Assembly (NCBI GenBank): GCA_910575435.1 | Contig: CAJTGI010000008.1 | Location: 1-64,000 of the forward strand | Direction of reading: 5' to 3' | Length of the DNA stretch: 64,000 nt | Origin: Clostridiaceae bacterium | GTDB lineage: Bacteria; Bacillota; Clostridia; Lachnospirales; Lachnospiraceae | Shown: in pieces, positions 35,164 through 43,193 of the stretch | How the letters are laid out: each line of letters begins with the position of its first letter | How positions within the stretch are numbered: position 1 is the stretch's first letter | Notes under the pieces: model-generated | Told to the model about the DNA's origin: nothing | Databases searched by the model: none | Seen by the model: the letters and a program-made list of their open reading frames with translations, nothing else | Program-made: the position numbers and the translations under genes

Positions 35164-36177
35164 ATGAAAAACCTCTTTGAACACACAGACGGACTGAACC
35201 ATCCCATAGAAGCATTCCTCCACAGGACCTGCCCGGGAAATTTTCCAATCCTGCCCCATTGGCATTATTTTATCGAGATCATCCATCTACTGGAGGGCAG
35301 GGTCATCGCTACCTGCGATGACTCGGTGTACCATCTCTTTCCCGGCGATTTGATGATTTTTTGTCCACAGAAAGTCCACTCCATCGATATCCTGGAGGCA
35401 CCCATCGCAGATTCCGGGCTACAGGAAGGTCTTTCTGCCAAGGATTGCCGAATCTACCAGAAAAGCGCCGAGCCGCAGATTGACACCCTGCACAACGCCA
35501 TCTACCCTATTCCCACCAAAACTTCCAGCCACGGGAATGTGATGGAGGGAATCAGCTACCAGGTTCTCAAATTCGACTTGAACTTCCTGAATGCCAACAA
35601 TAACTTCCAGGCCCAGTTTTCCCACGGGCTCATGCGGGCATTTAGAAATAACCCGGAAAATATTTATTTCTCCAGGAAAATGCTGCAAGATTTGTCAGTG
35701 GATAAAATGATAGAAAGCTGCATTTCCGAAATCAAAGAGCAACGCTATGGGTATGATATGATTGTCAGCTCCATCGTTACCACCCTGCTAACCTCCTTGA
35801 TGCGGGTCTGGCTCAATCGGGGACTGCGGCCGGAGGAAATCATTCAGGGCTCGATCTCATCCAACAAAGAATTCGAGGAGATTACGGGCTATATCAAGAA
35901 GCACTACAACGAGACGCTGCAAGTGCAGCATCTGGCAGACCGCTGCAACATGAGCTATTCCTACTTTGCCAAATTATTCCGCAAGACCTATAACCAGTCC
36001 TGCAAGGAATATATTGAATTCATCCGCCTCAACAAAGTGCAGGACCTGCTGCGCTTCACCAATCTGGACTTGACTTATATCAGCCAGGAGACAGGATTTT
36101 CAGATTGCAGCCACCTCATCCGCACCTTCAAGAAGAAAATAGGCACAACACCCAAAAAATGGCGGAGCCAGTTATAA
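35164..36177 (+). CDS. AraC-family transcriptional regulator with cupin-like N-terminus
   Basis: In these 337 residues the N-terminal cupin-like sensor (about 20-80) shows FPILPHWHYFIEIIHLLEGR and DSVYHLFPGDLMIFCPQKVH, with His residues typical of ligand or metal binding. The C-terminal double helix-turn-helix (about 235-335) reads LQVQHLADRCNMSYSYFAKL and SQETGFSDCSHLIRTFKKKI, followed by GTTPKKWR. Divergent orientation suggests that it controls the ABC exporter. It may also act on the DUF5662-PAP2-protease genes that follow. Confidence 0.9.
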   Translation: MKNLFEHTDGLNHPIEAFLHRTCPGNFPILPHWHYFIEIIHLLEGRVIATCDDSVYHLFPGDLMIFCPQKVHSIDILEAPIADSGLQEGLSAKDCRIYQKSAEPQIDTLHNAIYPIPTKTSSHGNVMEGISYQVLKFDLNFLNANNNFQAQFSHGLMRAFRNNPENIYFSRKMLQDLSVDKMIESCISEIKEQRYGYDMIVSSIVTTLLTSLMRVWLNRGLRPEEIIQGSISSNKEFEEITGYIKKHYNETLQVQHLADRCNMSYSYFAKLFRKTYNQSCKEYIEFIRLNKVQDLLRFTNLDLTYISQETGFSDCSHLIRTFKKKIGTTPKKWRSQL

Positions 36178-36193
36178 CTACCTTGACATTTTT

Positions 36194-36222
36194 TTGACAT
36201 CACCTCACCGCCGTGGTACAAT
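36194..36222 (+). promoter_or_regulatory. promoter of the DUF5662 gene
   Basis: Perfect TTGACA (36194-36199), 17 bases, TACAAT (36217-36222), 90 bases before the ATG at 36312. A second TTGACA lies at 36183. Confidence 0.75.
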
Positions 36223-36311
36223 TTGCAATAAAAGCATAGCAAACAACGGCCAGAGCGGAGTGCAGAAGTGCAAGGCACGAAGAAAACGACTTTAATAATT
36301 AGGAGGCACAC

Positions 36312-36872
36312 ATGGGTTTTTGGTATAATTTCCGGGGCCATCTAGGCACTATTTTACATCATAAGAAACTGGTGAGGCGGTACTGCTTCCGGGCGGGGCT
36401 GTACAAGCAGGGCATCATGCACGACTGGTCGAAATACAGCCCCGTAGAATTTTTCAACGGGGTGCGCTTCTACCAGGGCGGGGTCAAAAGTCCCAACCAC
36501 AAGGAGCGGGCAAAGCGGGGCTACTCCAGCGCATGGCTCCACCACAAAGGAAGGAACCGGCACCATTATGAATACTGGATCGACTTTACCACGGACGCAT
36601 CCCTGGGGCTGCAGGGAATGCCCATGCCCACCCGGTATATTCTGGAAATGTTTTGCGACCGGGTGGCTGCCAGCAGGAATTACAACAAAGATTCCTATGA
36701 CGATTCCTTTCCCCTCAAATATTATGAGAAAAATAAGTCCCACTATCTGCTCCACCCCCAAACAAAAGAATTACTGGAACGCTTGCTAAATATGCTGGCA
36801 GAGGAGGGCGAGGAAAAGACGTTCCAGTATATCCGCAGGGAAATTCACTGGAAGGATTCCCCGAAGCATTAG
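36312..36872 (+). CDS. DUF5662-family protein
   Basis: This 186-residue cytosolic protein is rich in His, Tyr and Trp, with LHHKKLVRRYCFRAGLYKQG, MHDWSKYSPVEF, YSSAWLHHKGRNRHHYEYW and NYNKDSYDDSF. This is the pattern of DUF5662, sometimes mislabelled catalase. The His/Asp residues (HD, HH, HHYEYW) suggest a metal-binding HD-like fold, but no activity is established. An AGGAGG site precedes the ATG. It is the first gene after a strong promoter, followed by the PAP2 gene at 100 bases. Confidence 0.7.
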   Translation: MGFWYNFRGHLGTILHHKKLVRRYCFRAGLYKQGIMHDWSKYSPVEFFNGVRFYQGGVKSPNHKERAKRGYSSAWLHHKGRNRHHYEYWIDFTTDASLGLQGMPMPTRYILEMFCDRVAASRNYNKDSYDDSFPLKYYEKNKSHYLLHPQTKELLERLLNMLAEEGEEKTFQYIRREIHWKDSPKH

Positions 36873-36972
36873 CTGACAGAAGCGGAGGGCCGCCAAATGC
36901 CTGCATGAAAGGCGAGAAAGGAGAAGTCCCTAAAAAAGAATTACGGACTAGCAACAGGAAACGAGGAATCAA

Positions 36973-37662
36973 ATGGACTTTAAAAAATTTATTTCAAAAT
37001 ATAAGCATATTGCATTTATACTATATTTTCCCATCTACATGCGATGCTTTATCTGGCTGGAGGCAAGGGATGACATTCCCTTTACGGACATCCACTGCTT
37101 CGTGGATGACTGGATTCCCTTTGCGGAGATTTTCACGATCCCCTATCTGCTGTGGTTTGTCTATGTGGCGGCAGTGCTGATCTTTCTCTTTTTCCAGAAA
37201 AATCATCTGGAGGATTACTACCACTGCGTCATCACGCTGATTTTGGGAATGAGTACCTGTCTCTTGATATACCTGGTATTTCCCAACGAGCAGAACATGA
37301 GGCCTGACCTGACTGCACTGGGGCATCGGAATCTATTTACAGATATCATCCAGTTTATATATGACAGCGACACCAAGACCAACGTGCTGCCCAGCATCCA
37401 CGTATACAATGCAGTGGCAATCCACGTGGCATTTGCTACCAGCCATACCTTTAGAAACCGTAAGAAATGGCGGATGGCATCTCTTATTTTATGCTGCCTG
37501 ATCTGCCTGTCCACCATGTTCCTGAAACAGCATTCCTTCCTGGACGCAGTGACAGCCTTCCTCCTCTATTACCTGTATGCCTATCTGGTATACCTCTGGA
37601 TTCCCAGATGGAGAAAACGAAGAAAAGCAGAGAAAGATAACGAGGTCACAAAATGGACTTAG
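36973..37662 (+). CDS. PAP2-family membrane phosphatase
   Basis: This 229-residue protein has about five to six membrane segments. Motifs of the PAP2/lipid phosphatase fold are VLPSIHVYNAVAIHV (PSxH type) and FLKQHSFLDAVTAF, with the His/Asp pair of motif 3. Motif 1 is weak (NEQNMRPDL). It could dephosphorylate undecaprenyl pyrophosphate or phospholipid intermediates at the outer face, or act as an inositol-phosphoceramide-synthase-like transferase. The start has GAGGAATC. It is likely cotranscribed with the DUF5662 gene. Confidence 0.75.
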   Translation: MDFKKFISKYKHIAFILYFPIYMRCFIWLEARDDIPFTDIHCFVDDWIPFAEIFTIPYLLWFVYVAAVLIFLFFQKNHLEDYYHCVITLILGMSTCLLIYLVFPNEQNMRPDLTALGHRNLFTDIIQFIYDSDTKTNVLPSIHVYNAVAIHVAFATSHTFRNRKKWRMASLILCCLICLSTMFLKQHSFLDAVTAFLLYYLYAYLVYLWIPRWRKRRKAEKDNEVTKWT

Positions 37663-37765
37663 TTTTTTTGTATGATTTGGATGTATCATTTCGTTCTGAA
37701 ATGTTTATTTAGCGAAACCAAGTTGCCGTCTATTGCGGCATCATCCAAAGCAAAGGAGGTTGCCA

Positions 37766-40006
37766 ATGACCAAGAGACATGTCCTGCCGAGAATCCTTTC
37801 CCTTGCCCTGGCCATTTCTTCCATCATCCCCATGCAAGTCCAGGCATCGCCAGAAGAGAGCAGTCCTTCCCTTCCCATGATTACCAGGGAATTGACAGGC
37901 CAGAACGACGGGTTGAATCGATACAAGTATGTAGACGCATCCGGAAAGACCGTGGAACTTTCTGAAAATCCCTCATCCGAGACAGGCAAAAGGCGAGCCG
38001 CCGCCCTGCCCTCGTCCTTTGATGCAAGGGAAGAGAGCGTCGTCACGGACATCAAGGACCAGGGAGAAACGGGCGCATGCTGGGCATTTGGAGCGCTCAA
38101 ATCCCTGGAGAGCAGCAGCATGCGAAAAGGGCTGTCCAGTCTGGAAAATACCGACTTTTCAGAGAGTCATCTGGCATGGTACGCCTACCATGGAATATCA
38201 GATGTCTCCCACCCGCTGCAGGGAGATTCCAACAAGATCATTGGCTATGAAAATACATACAATCAGGGCGGAAACTACATGAGCGCCATCGCCACCCTGG
38301 CAAACTGGTGGGGCGCCGCCAAAGAAGAAGATGCCCCCTTTACCGGGAATACCCAGCGAGAAGTGACCCAGATGGAGGAGAAAATGTCCTCTGCGGAGGA
38401 AAGCCTGCGCACCAAGAGCGAGGTTCACCTGGCCAATGCCAAAAATTACGATTACGCCGACCTTTCTGTCAAGAAACAGGCGGTTATGGAAAATGGCTCC
38501 ATGGATGTTTCTCTCTATTTTAGTACAAGGGACGTGTACGAAAAGGATGGAAAATACTCCGTATACCAGACTTCGAGGGACAAGGAGGATGCCAACCACT
38601 GCGTTACCATAATAGGATGGGATGACGATTTCTCTTCCTTCCGCACTGCGCCCGCCCAGGGACCGGGAGCCTGGCTCATCGCAAACAGTTACGGCAAAAA
38701 CTGGGGCAGCCAGGGATATTACTGGGTATCCTACTATGACGCCTCCCTGTGCGAATTTACCACCTTTGAGGCAGATGCCCCAGACAGCTACGACATGAAT
38801 TACAGCTACGACGGCTGCGGATACGGAAGCGGATTAATCGGCCAGGACGAAGATATTTCTATTGCCAATATCTTCACCAATGCCAGCAATTCTCCCCAGA
38901 AAATCTCCGCCGCCGCTATCTACACAATCACAGACGCACAGAAATATGAAGTCTCCATCTATCGAAGTCTCAAGTCCAAGAATCCTGTAGACGGAGACCA
39001 TGTCACAAAATGTACTACCCAAGGTACGGCGGACTACAACGGATACCACACCATCCCCCTGAGAGAAAGCATTATCGTGGCCCCGGGAGAAAGTTTTTCA
39101 ATAACCGTCAAATACATCAGCCAGAACAATACCATCTATGCGCCCATAGAAGGCCAGCCCACGCAGGGAAACGGACTGCTCTTCGGAAGCAGGGCAGGGC
39201 AGAGCTTCATATACGACGAGACCACGGGCCAATGGAGAGACTCTACCAGATACACGGAACAGGGATTGAATGAAACCTACAACCTGAACAACGTATGCCT
39301 GAAAGCCTTCGGGACAAATGTTTCCCAGGAAGAGTACGACGAGCAGCAAAAGACCCATATTCCCAACATCTCCACCCCAGCCCCAACTGGCAATGGCGGG
39401 GACAATAGCGGGGGAAATCCCAACGGCAACTCTAGCAATGCCACCGGCTCTGGAAGCAACGGGGCAAGTTCCGGCAATTCATCCACAAGCCAAGCATTCA
39501 AGAGACCGATAACAAAGATGACATTGAAATCCAAAAAAATTACCATCGGAAAGGGAGAGGTTATAGATATCACCAAATACCTGACCGCCTCTCCCGCAAA
39601 TGCCACAGAGTATTTCCTCTATCAAAGCAGCAAGAAATCCGTGGCTAATCCAGACGGCCGCGGGAGCCTGAAAGGCAAAAAGACAGGCAAGGCGAAGATT
39701 ACCATCTCCACCCCCTCAGGAAAAGCCACCCCTGTCACCCTCACGGTGACAGTAAAGAAGGCGCCCTCCTCTTTGAAGGCCAAGGCTGGCAAAAAAACGC
39801 TGAAAAAGGGAAAGACCACCAAGGTCAAGGCAGTCCTCCCCAAGAATACCGCCAGCAATAAAATCATATACCGGTCTTCCAATAAAAAGATTGCCACAGT
39901 CAATAGCAAGGGCGTGGTGAAGGCCAAGAAGAGAGGCTCGGTAAAGATCAAGGTCAAAGCCTTCAACGGAAAGTCAGGCTCGGTAAAGATCAAGGTTAAA
40001 GCATAA
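37766..40006 (+). CDS. secreted C1A papain-like cysteine protease with Ig-like tail
   Basis: This protein of about 746 residues has a signal peptide (1-28, cut after VQA). The papain domain (about 80-330) has active-site C105 in ETGACWAFGALKSLE, H278 in NHCVTIIGWDDD and N307 in LIANSYGKNWGSQG. A lectin-like beta domain follows (about 335-520), then a Gly/Asn/Ser-rich linker (about 535-580) and two basic Ig/Big_2-like modules (about 580-746) ending with two copies of GSVKIKVKA. All catalytic residues are present. The start at 37766 is set by AAAGGAGG; a longer frame from 37733 lacks one. The basic modules probably hold it at the cell surface. Confidence 0.92.
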   Translation: MTKRHVLPRILSLALAISSIIPMQVQASPEESSPSLPMITRELTGQNDGLNRYKYVDASGKTVELSENPSSETGKRRAAALPSSFDAREESVVTDIKDQGETGACWAFGALKSLESSSMRKGLSSLENTDFSESHLAWYAYHGISDVSHPLQGDSNKIIGYENTYNQGGNYMSAIATLANWWGAAKEEDAPFTGNTQREVTQMEEKMSSAEESLRTKSEVHLANAKNYDYADLSVKKQAVMENGSMDVSLYFSTRDVYEKDGKYSVYQTSRDKEDANHCVTIIGWDDDFSSFRTAPAQGPGAWLIANSYGKNWGSQGYYWVSYYDASLCEFTTFEADAPDSYDMNYSYDGCGYGSGLIGQDEDISIANIFTNASNSPQKISAAAIYTITDAQKYEVSIYRSLKSKNPVDGDHVTKCTTQGTADYNGYHTIPLRESIIVAPGESFSITVKYISQNNTIYAPIEGQPTQGNGLLFGSRAGQSFIYDETTGQWRDSTRYTEQGLNETYNLNNVCLKAFGTNVSQEEYDEQQKTHIPNISTPAPTGNGGDNSGGNPNGNSSNATGSGSNGASSGNSSTSQAFKRPITKMTLKSKKITIGKGEVIDITKYLTASPANATEYFLYQSSKKSVANPDGRGSLKGKKTGKAKITISTPSGKATPVTLTVTVKKAPSSLKAKAGKKTLKKGKTTKVKAVLPKNTASNKIIYRSSNKKIATVNSKGVVKAKKRGSVKIKVKAFNGKSGSVKIKVKA

Positions 40007-40205
40007 CCCATCCACAGGGCAGAACCACATTCTTAAGTTCCAGCAGGGGCATGGGCTCTTCTGTCTCATTGGACAGAAAGAGGAAATGAAAGGAAATCCG
40101 ATCTTCCTTCCTCCATGTACTTCCTGCGTCATGGATATTCCTGTGATACCAATCTTCTATTCGGCTTGCCCACTCCTGCACCATCCCATCCAAATAACCT
40201 TGCAT
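39996..40205 (-). CDS. doubtful small protein, 69 residues
   Basis: A minus-strand frame begins MQGYLDGMVQEWASRIEDWY and contains a Trp-rich helix. It lies between the protease stop, which it overlaps by 11 bases, and the BlaR1-like stop, convergent with the former. No convincing ribosome binding site is seen and no family is recognised. Its composition is protein-like, but it may be chance. Confidence 0.2.
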   Translation of the reverse strand: MQGYLDGMVQEWASRIEDWYHRNIHDAGSTWRKEDRISFHFLFLSNETEEPMPLLELKNVVLPCGWVML

Positions 40206-40224
40206 GGCGCACTTTTAATTAAAA

Positions 40225-41763
40225 CTATCTTGACTCTAATTGGATGTTTTCGATTTGCCACCCTCCATCCGCTCCCTTGGATAGAAAGCAGTTCTTCCCG
40301 CTGTATGTCCTGCTTTTCCCGCCATCGCCCTTCGGCATCTTCAAATCCACGGTGAACGCCAGGTCGCAGCCATGCTTCTTTGCAAGATCATTAGATTTCT
40401 TTTCATTGTACACCAACTTCTTTAACTTCCCTCCCAGACGATAGGAAATGTCATCCGTAACCATTTGGGCGGCTGCTTCAATTTCGCCGCGCTCAGCCAC
40501 TGTCACATCACCCTCAAAGGAATAAATATAGTGCGATGTGGGATAGCCATATTCCCTTCCCTCGCTATTATTTACAGCCCCCTTCATCTTATTTGCGTCC
40601 TCCGAGCCATCATCCACATGGTAGGCCGTCACCAGACGCTCCTCGACAATCTGCCCGTCCTGGTCCTCGACCGCATCCTCATCCTGAACTTTCACGACCT
40701 CTGCCTGCCGCTCCTCGGCCGCCTTTCCAAACATGCCGCCCTTCCAGAAGCCCGGCAGGAGCAGCGCCGCTGCCGCCAGAACCACTCCTGCGCACACTGC
40801 CGCCCTCTTCTTGCTCAAATTCTTAATCTTCATCATGTTGTAAATCCTCCTCTCTGCCCCTTCTCTACAAAAAAACGGAACCAAACCTTTCTCCCTGCTC
40901 TCTGCCATCTCCACCAGCAATGCTCTGGCATACGCCATTCTCCCATCCTGGCATTCCCTTCGCAAAACCGCCTCGTCGCAGGACATTTCCATATCTGCCG
41001 CAAACTTCCGAAAGGCAATCCATGCCAGAGGATTGAACCAATATGCACAGAGAATGCACTCTGCCAGACATTTCCACAGATAATCCCGCCTCCTCAGATG
41101 CACTTTCTCGTGAGCCAGGATAAACCCGCGCTCCTCTGCCATCAGGGAACTGGACAAATAAATCCTAGGCCTTGCCAAGCCCAGTACGAATGCCCCGGAA
41201 ATATGATCTGACAGATAATATTCCCCCTCTCTCATGGAAACTTGCACCCTCTTCTTTAACCGTACATAAGACAGGATATTCTTTGCAGCCAGCATCGCTA
41301 CGCCTGCAATCCACGCCAGAAAAAGCATCCTCAAGACATGATGCCTCGCCATTAAGCCCGCCAAGCCGCCGCGGTGCATTTCTATAGGATGATCCCTGTC
41401 ATATGATTCCACATGATCCATGCCATGGGATGGTTGCCCGGGTTGCCCATTCTCAATGGGCAATACCTGCCCCATGTCATCAGGACGTCCGACATTCCCT
41501 CCGCTCTTGGCATCGTTATTGCCACCTGACTCCTCGGCATGGGATTTGCCACTGCTTGCCATATCAAATTCAGACATGGGTAACATCCCGCACACTCCCA
41601 CGAAAGGCACGGGCAGCACCAAGCGCACTCCCACAATGATCCACAAAAGATAGGAAAATATCTTCGGCTGGTTCCGAAGCATCTGCCGAAATACCAGCAC
41701 GCCCAAGATGGCAATACTGCCCGACAGGGTTAGATCCGCCATCCGGCAAAACCATTGCTCCAT
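40225..41763 (-). CDS. BlaR1-like M56 membrane metalloprotease with novel C-terminal domain
   Basis: This 512-residue protein has about four membrane segments (about 12-30, 36-58, 142-162, 315-335). The cytosolic gluzincin loop has HEKVH at 218-222 and a downstream ADMEMSCDEAVLRREC. These are hallmarks of BlaR1/MecR1 (M56), which cleave or inactivate BlaI. The extracellular C-terminus (about 340-512) is not the penicillin-binding domain: no SxxK or KTG is seen, and it contains GREYGYPTSHYIYSFEGDVT. So the signal is probably not a beta-lactam bound by acylation. It lies 2 bases after blaI in one operon. Confidence 0.85.
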   Translation of the reverse strand: MEQWFCRMADLTLSGSIAILGVLVFRQMLRNQPKIFSYLLWIIVGVRLVLPVPFVGVCGMLPMSEFDMASSGKSHAEESGGNNDAKSGGNVGRPDDMGQVLPIENGQPGQPSHGMDHVESYDRDHPIEMHRGGLAGLMARHHVLRMLFLAWIAGVAMLAAKNILSYVRLKKRVQVSMREGEYYLSDHISGAFVLGLARPRIYLSSSLMAEERGFILAHEKVHLRRRDYLWKCLAECILCAYWFNPLAWIAFRKFAADMEMSCDEAVLRRECQDGRMAYARALLVEMAESREKGLVPFFCREGAERRIYNMMKIKNLSKKRAAVCAGVVLAAAALLLPGFWKGGMFGKAAEERQAEVVKVQDEDAVEDQDGQIVEERLVTAYHVDDGSEDANKMKGAVNNSEGREYGYPTSHYIYSFEGDVTVAERGEIEAAAQMVTDDISYRLGGKLKKLVYNEKKSNDLAKKHGCDLAFTVDLKMPKGDGGKSRTYSGKNCFLSKGADGGWQIENIQLESR

Positions 41764-41765
41764 CC

Positions 41766-42152
41766 CTACCCCTCCTTCTCATACTCTTCCAGCAATGCCT
41801 TCAGGGAGGCAATTTCCTTCTTCGTCAACTTCTCCTCCCCCGCAAAGGCGGCGATGAATCGGGGCAGGGAGCCGGAAAAGGTCTCCGACACGAACTGCTT
41901 GCTCTGCCTTCCATAATACTGCTCTCGGTTCAAAACGGATGTCACCACGCTGCTTTCATTTTTAAAAATCCCCTTATCGCAAAGCTTGTGCAAAACCGTG
42001 TAGGTGGTAGACTTCTTCCACTCCAGCCTGTCCTTCGCCAATTTCACCAGTTCGCCTGAACTGATCGGCTCCCTGTCCCAAATAATCTCTGCGAACTTGC
42101 TCTCCACCGCACCCATATGATACAAATCCACCTGTGTCTTATCCATTGCCAT
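41766..42152 (-). CDS. BlaI/MecI-family repressor
   Basis: This 128-residue winged helix has GAVESKFAEIIWDREPISSG, LVKLAKDRLEWKKSTTYTVL and HKLCDKGIFKNES, the BlaI DNA-binding domain. The C-terminal dimerisation helix is FSGSLPRFIAAFAGEEKLTK. It should repress its own operon by binding the palindromes at 42221-42266 and be released when the M56 partner is activated. The ATG has GGAGGAGG upstream. Confidence 0.93.
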   Translation of the reverse strand: MAMDKTQVDLYHMGAVESKFAEIIWDREPISSGELVKLAKDRLEWKKSTTYTVLHKLCDKGIFKNESSVVTSVLNREQYYGRQSKQFVSETFSGSLPRFIAAFAGEEKLTKKEIASLKALLEEYEKEG

Positions 42153-42220
42153 GCTCCTCCTCCCTTATGGCCTCCTACTCCAAACATCCCCTCACTCCCC
42201 TGCGCTCTCCGGATTGCGCA

Positions 42221-42241
42221 TGGTCTATCATTAATAGACCA
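42221..42241. promoter_or_regulatory. BlaI-type operator 1
   Basis: TGGTCTAT, 5 bases, ATAGACCA: a perfect 8-bp inverted repeat 69 bases upstream of blaI. It shares the half-site GTCTAT with operator 2, and their centres are 27 bases apart. Confidence 0.75.
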
Positions 42242-42248
42242 TGTATTT

Positions 42249-42277
42249 AGTCTATCACCGATAGACCTCCGTGTCAA
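42249..42277 (-). promoter_or_regulatory. blaI promoter overlapped by operator 2
   Basis: On the minus strand TTGACA (42272-42277), 17 bases, TAGACT (42249-42254). Operator 2 (GTCTAT, 5 bases, ATAGAC, 42250-42266) covers the -10 box and most of the spacer, so bound repressor would block polymerase directly. Confidence 0.75.
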
Positions 42278-42317
42278 GAGCAATCCCATGATTTATTTTT
42301 TGACATTCTTTCTAATA

Positions 42318-42337
42318 TCTTAAACAAATCTTAAACA
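42318..42337 (+). promoter_or_regulatory. direct-repeat operator for the response regulator
   Basis: TCTTAAACA occurs at 42318-42326 and again at 42329-42337, an 11-base period. It sits 9 bases upstream of the -35 box of the next promoter. This is the usual layout for OmpR/PhoB-family autoregulation. Confidence 0.65.
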
Positions 42338-42346
42338 TTTCCCCCA

Positions 42347-42375
42347 TTGAATTTTAATAAAGAACTCTCTACAAT
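42347..42375 (+). promoter_or_regulatory. promoter of the second two-component system
   Basis: TTGAAT (42347-42352), 17 bases, TACAAT (42370-42375), 47 bases before the ATG at 42423. Confidence 0.75.
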
Positions 42376-42422
42376 AAAACTAACCTAAACAACTTTATCG
42401 ATGAAGAAAATGGGGGAGCAAC

Positions 42423-43115
42423 ATGTATCAAATATTAGTATGCGATGATGAGAAAGACATTGTATCCGCTTTGGAAATCTATTTAAAATCAGAGGGGTAT
42501 GGGATTCACAAAGCCTACAATGGAAAGGAAGCATTAGATATCATAGAGGAGAGGGAAATCCATCTGGTGCTGATGGATATCATGATGCCAGTCATGGACG
42601 GCATGGAGGCGATGGTAAAGATTCGGGAGCGCACCAACGTGCCCGTAATCCTTCTCACCGCCAAGAGCGAGGATATGGATAAGGTGCTGGGGCTGACTGT
42701 GGGGGCAGACGACTACATCACCAAGCCATTCAATCCCGTGGAACTGCAGGCGAGGGTAAAATCCCAGCTGCGCCGCTACATGCAGCTGGGAAGCGGCCAA
42801 ATACCGAATCAGCCAGACACGCTCACTATCGGGGGAATCTCCATGGATGACAAGGCGAAGGAGGTCACCCTGGACGGCGAGCCCGCCGCCCTGACCAAGA
42901 TGGAGTATGAAATCCTGAAATTCTTCCTGCTGCATCCGGGCCAGGCATTCACGCCAAAGGAGATTTACCAGAATGTCTGGCAGGAGGCGCCCATGGGCAA
43001 TGAGAGCACCGTAGCCGTGCATATCCGCCATCTTCGGGAAAAATTAGAATACGATCCCGCCAATCCCCGCTATCTGAAAGCGGTGTGGGGAAGGGGCTAC
43101 AAGATGGAAGGGTAA
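42423..43115 (+). CDS. OmpR-family response regulator (VanR-like)
   Basis: The 230 residues form a receiver domain with DDE near residues 8-10, D52 in VLMDIMMPVMDG and the conserved Lys in ITKPFNPVEL. The winged helix ends HIRHLREKLEYDPANPRYLK and VWGRGYKME. Sequence style is close to VanR/CssR-type regulators. It is cotranscribed with the kinase at 43194 (78-base gap) and probably autoregulated through the direct repeat at 42318-42337. It is divergent from blaI, so both systems share one control region. Confidence 0.95.
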   Translation: MYQILVCDDEKDIVSALEIYLKSEGYGIHKAYNGKEALDIIEEREIHLVLMDIMMPVMDGMEAMVKIRERTNVPVILLTAKSEDMDKVLGLTVGADDYITKPFNPVELQARVKSQLRRYMQLGSGQIPNQPDTLTIGGISMDDKAKEVTLDGEPAALTKMEYEILKFFLLHPGQAFTPKEIYQNVWQEAPMGNESTVAVHIRHLREKLEYDPANPRYLKAVWGRGYKMEG

Positions 43116-43193
43116 ATGGAAGATTCCATGCACGGCAAAATAATATTTTGAGGGGCAACTTGCTAACTGTTTTTATGAATGAGAGGGAACGCT

